A DNA stretch of 64,000 nt from a virus, in IMG/VR virus record IMGVR_UViG_3300009790_000004, positions 1-64,000 of that record, one strand, 5' to 3'. The position numbers and the translations under genes were made by a program. The notes below the pieces were generated by a model. The model saw nothing but the letters and a program-made list of their open reading frames with translations. It ran no database searches and had not been told where the DNA came from. Below, piece by piece: positions 60,301-64,000 of the stretch (position 1 is the stretch's first letter; the number at the start of each line of letters is the position of its first letter).

Positions 60301-60900
60301 ATGTCAATTTATTCTTTGAGTCCTTCTCCTAATTTTCATGGAGAGACAACATATCAGACATGGGAAGATGGATTCACCTCAGATGAATGTGATCGTATCA
60401 TTAAATATGGTGAATCTCTTAATCCAAGACCTGCTACTGTTGGTAATGATAGTGATACCAATGTAGTTGATAATATTCGTACATCTAAAACTTCTTGGAT
60501 AGACTGTAATAATGACACAAAATGGTTGTATGAGCGTCTAGGTAATATACTAAGAGTAGTTAATGGTATGTTCTGGAAGTTTGATATCCGTGGATTTCAT
60601 GAACATATACAATATACTGTGTATGAAGGAGATTCTAAAGGATTTTATAGGTGGCATGTAGATAATAATATGCAGTCTGATGTACCACCAAGAAAGTTGA
60701 GTATGACTGTACAATTATCTGATCCTAGTGACTATACTGGTGGAGAATTGCAATTACATAGTGGTGAAGTACAAACAGCAGTAAATAATAGAGGACATAT
60801 TATATTATTTCCTAGCTATGTTCTACATAGGGTACAACCTGTCACTTCTGGTATACGCAGAAGTTTGGTAGTCTGGGCAAATGGTCCTGGATTCAAGTGA
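60301..60900 (+). CDS. Prolyl-4-hydroxylase-type 2OG-Fe(II) oxygenase (199 aa)
   Basis: The 199 residues match P4H/PKHD-type oxygenases: YRWHVDNNM (His119, Asp121), PPRKLSMTVQLSDPSDYTGG, YVLHRVQPV (His176) and GIRRSLVVWA (Arg186/187), the standard HxD...H and 2-oxoglutarate Arg arrangement. It is immediately downstream of a collagen-like fibre gene, making hydroxylation of fibre proline residues a reasonable hypothesis. No signal peptide. Gap before the next gene is 60 bases. Confidence 0.85.
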   Translation: MSIYSLSPSPNFHGETTYQTWEDGFTSDECDRIIKYGESLNPRPATVGNDSDTNVVDNIRTSKTSWIDCNNDTKWLYERLGNILRVVNGMFWKFDIRGFHEHIQYTVYEGDSKGFYRWHVDNNMQSDVPPRKLSMTVQLSDPSDYTGGELQLHSGEVQTAVNNRGHIILFPSYVLHRVQPVTSGIRRSLVVWANGPGFK

Positions 60901-60963
60901 CAGACAGTGAAATAAGTGTCCATTCCACCCCATTCTGAGGTCAAGATCGTGTATAATAGAAGT

Positions 60964-62127
60964 ATGAAGAACACACATCTTGAGCATCTTGAAGACGACA
61001 TCCTCAACAGTGGTGCTGTTGGTGGATTTAATGTAGTTTCGGTACTTCGCTCATTTGGTAACATGTTGACAGGCACTCAGTCTGAACTAAGTGTTACAAC
61101 TAAATGGGATGGAGCACCTGCTATAGTATGTGGTACTGATCCTGTAACTGGTAGGTTCTTTGTTGGTACTAAATCTGTATTCAATAAGGTCACACCTAAA
61201 GTATGTTATGATGATGTTGATGTTGATCGTTTCTATCAAGCAGAGATACTTCGTAGGAAATTAAAGGATTGTCTTAAATATCTCTCACAATTAAACATTA
61301 AAGGTATTATTCAGGGAGACTTACTTTTCTCTTCAGGTGATAAGAAATATGCTAAGATTGGTGGACATAGAGTTATTACTTTCAATCCTAATACTATTAC
61401 ATATGCTGTTTCATGTAAATCTGCTCAAGGAATTGCAGTAGAAAAAGCACAAATTGGTATTGTATTTCATACAGTATATGAGGGAAATACTATACAATCT
61501 TGTAAGGCAGTATATAAAGCACCTCTATTTGTAGGAACTGAAGATATATTCATTCCTAACGCTAATTATAATGATGCTAAGGGTATTAGTCGCTTCAATA
61601 ATACTGAGAGAATGAAGTATGTTGCTACTATTAATCGTGCTGAAGGATCACTTAAGAGAGCATCAAAGTTTCTTGATATTATGCACCGTCAAGGACAATC
61701 TAGGTTCTTAATGCCATTATTATTCAAGCAATTCTTTAACACAACAATTCGTAATGGTAAGAGTATTCTTAACACTAGGAGAACAGTTGCACAATTTGCT
61801 AAATTCTATTCTGATAAGTTAGATGCAGAAATTAATAAGAAAACAAGTGTTAAAGGTAAAGAAAGATATGAACAAATGAAAGCAGAAGGACTCAACTTTA
61901 TTATTAAGTATGAGAATGAGATATACTTTACTTTCGCATCATATATTTCTATTCGTGATGCTAAGAGAATGGTAATTAAACAGTTAAATAAGGTTGGTCA
62001 AATCAGAACATATATAGGTTGCACACCAACAACTCCTGAAGGATATGTTGTTTCAACTAACAACTATGCAATGAAGTTTGTTGATGATGAATTTAGAAAA
62101 GCGAACATTCTCTTTGGCATACAATGA
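60964..62127 (+). CDS. KxDG nucleotidyltransferase-like protein (DUF6267-type, 387 aa)
   Basis: The frame opens at 60916 with GTG, but ATG 60964 (MKNTHLEHLEDDILN) is preferred. Residues 47-50 are KWDG, followed by APAIVCG, FFVGTKS and GIIQGDLLF, the arrangement of motif I, IIIa-like and III in ATP-dependent ligases and RNA capping enzymes, where the Lys is adenylylated. The remaining 200 residues are helical and unassigned. Cyanophages carry this family with no known role. A TATAAT hexamer at 60952 is too close to the start to be certain. Confidence 0.7.
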   Translation: MKNTHLEHLEDDILNSGAVGGFNVVSVLRSFGNMLTGTQSELSVTTKWDGAPAIVCGTDPVTGRFFVGTKSVFNKVTPKVCYDDVDVDRFYQAEILRRKLKDCLKYLSQLNIKGIIQGDLLFSSGDKKYAKIGGHRVITFNPNTITYAVSCKSAQGIAVEKAQIGIVFHTVYEGNTIQSCKAVYKAPLFVGTEDIFIPNANYNDAKGISRFNNTERMKYVATINRAEGSLKRASKFLDIMHRQGQSRFLMPLLFKQFFNTTIRNGKSILNTRRTVAQFAKFYSDKLDAEINKKTSVKGKERYEQMKAEGLNFIIKYENEIYFTFASYISIRDAKRMVIKQLNKVGQIRTYIGCTPTTPEGYVVSTNNYAMKFVDDEFRKANILFGIQ

Positions 62128-63431
62128 AAAAGATTGCTGTAATTGGTGCTGGTGTTATTGGTATTAATTCTGTCTTACAATTGATAGAAGAAAGAACTAA
62201 ATCAGATGCAGAGAATGAATGTAAAATAGTATGGATATATGATACTTCAATAGATATATTTGGTATCGGAGAATCAACAACTCCATCATTATCAGGACAA
62301 ATTGCAAGTCCACCTTCATACTTAAGATATGATTCTAAAGATTACTTTGATGCTACGATTAAGTTTGGAAATAGATTTATAGGATGGGGTAAAAATGGTG
62401 GAGATTTTACTAGATATTTTCCAATGTCTCGTGCTGCTATACATTTTGATACGAGATTGTTCAGTAGTTTCTTCATTGAGCATTTAAATAGTGAGACTTG
62501 TTATAACTTTGAAGCAAGAGATACTAAGATAAAATCAATAATATTTGATGAAGATCCTATTGGTGGACATTGTTTTGGTGTTCATATTGATGGAGAATCT
62601 TATGATTTTGTATTAGATTGTAGTGGTGGTAAATCATTAGTTAATGATGATTATTATTTTGATTCACCATTTGATACATGTAATACTGTCCTTGCTACTA
62701 GACTACCAGAACCAGCAGATTGGGGTTATACATTAACACAAACCACTCGAAATGGTTGGATGTTTGGTATTCCATTACAGTCAAGAAGAACCTACGGTTA
62801 TGCTTACAATTCAAGTGTTACTTCAGAAGAAGAAGCACAACAAGAGTTTAGAAGTTTAGTTCCACAAGAAGGATATCAGTATAAGAAATTAACATGGAAA
62901 CCACGATTCTCTAACTATGTTTTACACCATAGTGGTAGATATGCTCGTAATGGTAATGCACTAGGATTTCTTGATCCATTAGAAGCATTAGCGGGAATGT
63001 ATTATGATAAGGTAACAGATAAGACTGCAAAATATGCTCTTGGCGATACATACAATAGTATAGATCTCATCAATAGTATTAACAATTGGTATTATCAGGA
63101 GATTGTTGGTGATTGGTTATTAAATTCTGCATGGATGTATCATTTTGGATCTGAACATGACACACCATTTTGGCAACAAGTCTCAAAAAATGCTAAAGAT
63201 ATATTAAACAATAAGGAGATAAATCCTTGTCGATTAATAAGTGATGAACAGACATTTACAGATGATTTGTTTAATATTATTGGTGACAATCCTGAAATGA
63301 AAAAGTTATTTGTACATGATCTTCTTGATGTTGAGTTTACTTTCGATTTCTGTCGAGATTATTATAATTTTATATCATTTACTACTGGTATGGGTGCTGA
63401 GTATGCTAACAAATTTCCAACATTTACCTAA
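62124..63431 (+). CDS. Tryptophan halogenase-like flavoprotein (435 aa)
   Basis: The N-terminal FAD site is GAGVIGINSV; GIGESTTPSL matches the GES-TxP region, and GWMFGIPLQSR matches the WxWxIP signature of FAD-dependent halogenases in degenerate form (WMFGIP). A C-terminal region contains GNALGFLDPLEALAGM. It probably binds FAD; halogenation cannot be inferred without the catalytic lysine check. Overlaps the upstream gene by ATGA and is followed by a second copy-like gene. Confidence 0.82.
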   Translation: MKKIAVIGAGVIGINSVLQLIEERTKSDAENECKIVWIYDTSIDIFGIGESTTPSLSGQIASPPSYLRYDSKDYFDATIKFGNRFIGWGKNGGDFTRYFPMSRAAIHFDTRLFSSFFIEHLNSETCYNFEARDTKIKSIIFDEDPIGGHCFGVHIDGESYDFVLDCSGGKSLVNDDYYFDSPFDTCNTVLATRLPEPADWGYTLTQTTRNGWMFGIPLQSRRTYGYAYNSSVTSEEEAQQEFRSLVPQEGYQYKKLTWKPRFSNYVLHHSGRYARNGNALGFLDPLEALAGMYYDKVTDKTAKYALGDTYNSIDLINSINNWYYQEIVGDWLLNSAWMYHFGSEHDTPFWQQVSKNAKDILNNKEINPCRLISDEQTFTDDLFNIIGDNPEMKKLFVHDLLDVEFTFDFCRDYYNFISFTTGMGAEYANKFPTFT

Positions 63432-63434
63432 ATA
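63427..63434 (+). promoter_or_regulatory. Late promoter variant (CCTAAATA)
   Basis: It overlaps the TAA stop of the halogenase-like gene, 21 bases before the next start. Confidence 0.45.
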
Positions 63435-63454
63435 TTCTTACTTAAATTATAACT

Positions 63455-64000
63455 ATGACTAGAAAGATTGCTATTATTGGTGGTGGTGCTGATGCAATAT
63501 CAGCAGTAATAAATTGTGTATCTAATAGAGATACAATTGATAGTGTATATCAAGATGATGAAATAGTTTGGATCAGAGATTGTAGTCATGTTATTGATAA
63601 CAATTGCATACAAGTTGAGTCTGAATGGACAGAAATAGTAGGAGAAAATACAACATTAAATACTATTCATTTCTCACAATTACTAGATGGTAAACAGAAA
63701 TGGGGTAAGAAGTTTATTGGATTTGGTAATAATACTCCTCACAATTTCATGGTAATGTATGAACCAACACATGTAGGTTGGCATTTAGATGAGAAGAAAC
63801 TTGTTGAATTGTTCTGGAATAATTATACTAACACTGCAAGAAATGTTAGACTAATTGATGCTAATGTACCTAATATTGATGTCACTGATGATTATGTTAA
63901 AGTCCTTGATGAACAATATGATTTTGTAATTGACTGCACTAGAGGTTCAATTTGGGATCATAATTCTTATAGTCAAGCATTATATAATCCAACAAATGCA
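63455..64000 (+). CDS. Second halogenase-like flavoprotein, 5' part
   Basis: The frame runs open to the end of the window (182 codons). The start MTRKIAIIGGGADAISAVIN gives a GGGADA loop in place of the GxGxxG motif of the first gene, so FAD binding may be altered. Later segments IVWIRDCS and FDFVIDCT-like (DFVIDCTRGS) run parallel to IVWIYDTS and FVLDCSGGKS in the previous protein. It is probably a diverged tandem duplicate; its C-terminus is outside the window. Confidence 0.75.
   Translation, partial: MTRKIAIIGGGADAISAVINCVSNRDTIDSVYQDDEIVWIRDCSHVIDNNCIQVESEWTEIVGENTTLNTIHFSQLLDGKQKWGKKFIGFGNNTPHNFMVMYEPTHVGWHLDEKKLVELFWNNYTNTARNVRLIDANVPNIDVTDDYVKVLDEQYDFVIDCTRGSIWDHNSYSQALYNPTNA

Noticed and set aside
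59217-60332. Several long ORFs on both strands across the glycine-rich fibre gene (for example 59481-60113 minus, 59871-60332 plus)
   Set aside because: They are shadows of the repetitive GGN/CCN codons of the collagen-like gene; products are low-complexity His/Gln- or Leu/Val-rich with no start context or homology.

Overview
The window is part of the genome of a T4-like cyanophage (a contractile-tailed myovirus of marine Synechococcus or Prochlorococcus). Three kinds of gene together show this. There are T4 core genes: baseplate and hub proteins gp53, gp48, gp54, gp26, gp27 and gp5-like, head completion protein gp4, ssDNA-binding protein gp32, and late-transcription factor gp33. There are cyanophage auxiliary metabolic genes: psbA, ho1, talC, phoH, thyX, purM/N/C and a CP12-like tail. 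There is also a late promoter motif NATAAATA or NCTAAATA in front of structural genes. Coding density is very high and many genes overlap by 1-20 bases. I saw no tRNA, IS element or CRISPR array. The window starts inside psbA and ends inside a second halogenase-like gene.

Layout. 1-5,550: psbA 3' end, three small coupled ORFs, purM-purN-purC, two 2OG-Fe(II) oxygenase-like genes and two small virion-type proteins. 5,560-11,304: a 1,328-residue fibre with carbohydrate-binding-like repeats, a Cys/Gly-rich protein and a tail assembly chaperone-like protein. 11,387-17,841: a sugar island with a GT9 heptosyltransferase-like protein, a NodU-type carbamoyltransferase, the two halves of HldE as separate genes in reversed order, a HAD phosphatase, a cupin and HldD. 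Together these look like an ADP-heptose pathway. 17,912-22,837: a 1,641-residue fibre carrying a complete subtilisin-type protease domain. 22,853-31,253: small early and middle genes, with a probable glutamine riboswitch, thyX, phoH, a nuclease, gp33, a DUF1825 protein and gp32. 31,256-44,799: baseplate, hub and spike genes with ho1 and a CP12-tailed protein embedded in them. 44,785-45,041: a perfect consensus sigma-70 promoter followed by about 220 nt of unexplained, foldable non-coding sequence. 45,042-47,440: talC, a 2OG oxygenase and a nitrilase-family enzyme. 47,488-50,433: three exported proteins, then two genes on the opposite strand. 50,505-60,292: three giant fibre-like proteins, the last a collagen/polyglycine protein. 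60,301-64,000: a prolyl-4-hydroxylase-like oxygenase, a KxDG nucleotidyltransferase-like protein and two halogenase-like flavoproteins.

How the genes may work together. psbA keeps light reactions running, while talC and the CP12-like protein would favour the pentose phosphate pathway over the Calvin cycle, feeding nucleotide synthesis (purM/N/C, thyX). ho1 opens the bilin pathway. The fibre genes sit next to sugar-nucleotide, glycosyltransferase, carbamoyltransferase and hydroxylase genes, which suggests that this phage chemically modifies its own fibres or the host surface. Functional statements rest on motifs read by eye; no database search was run.
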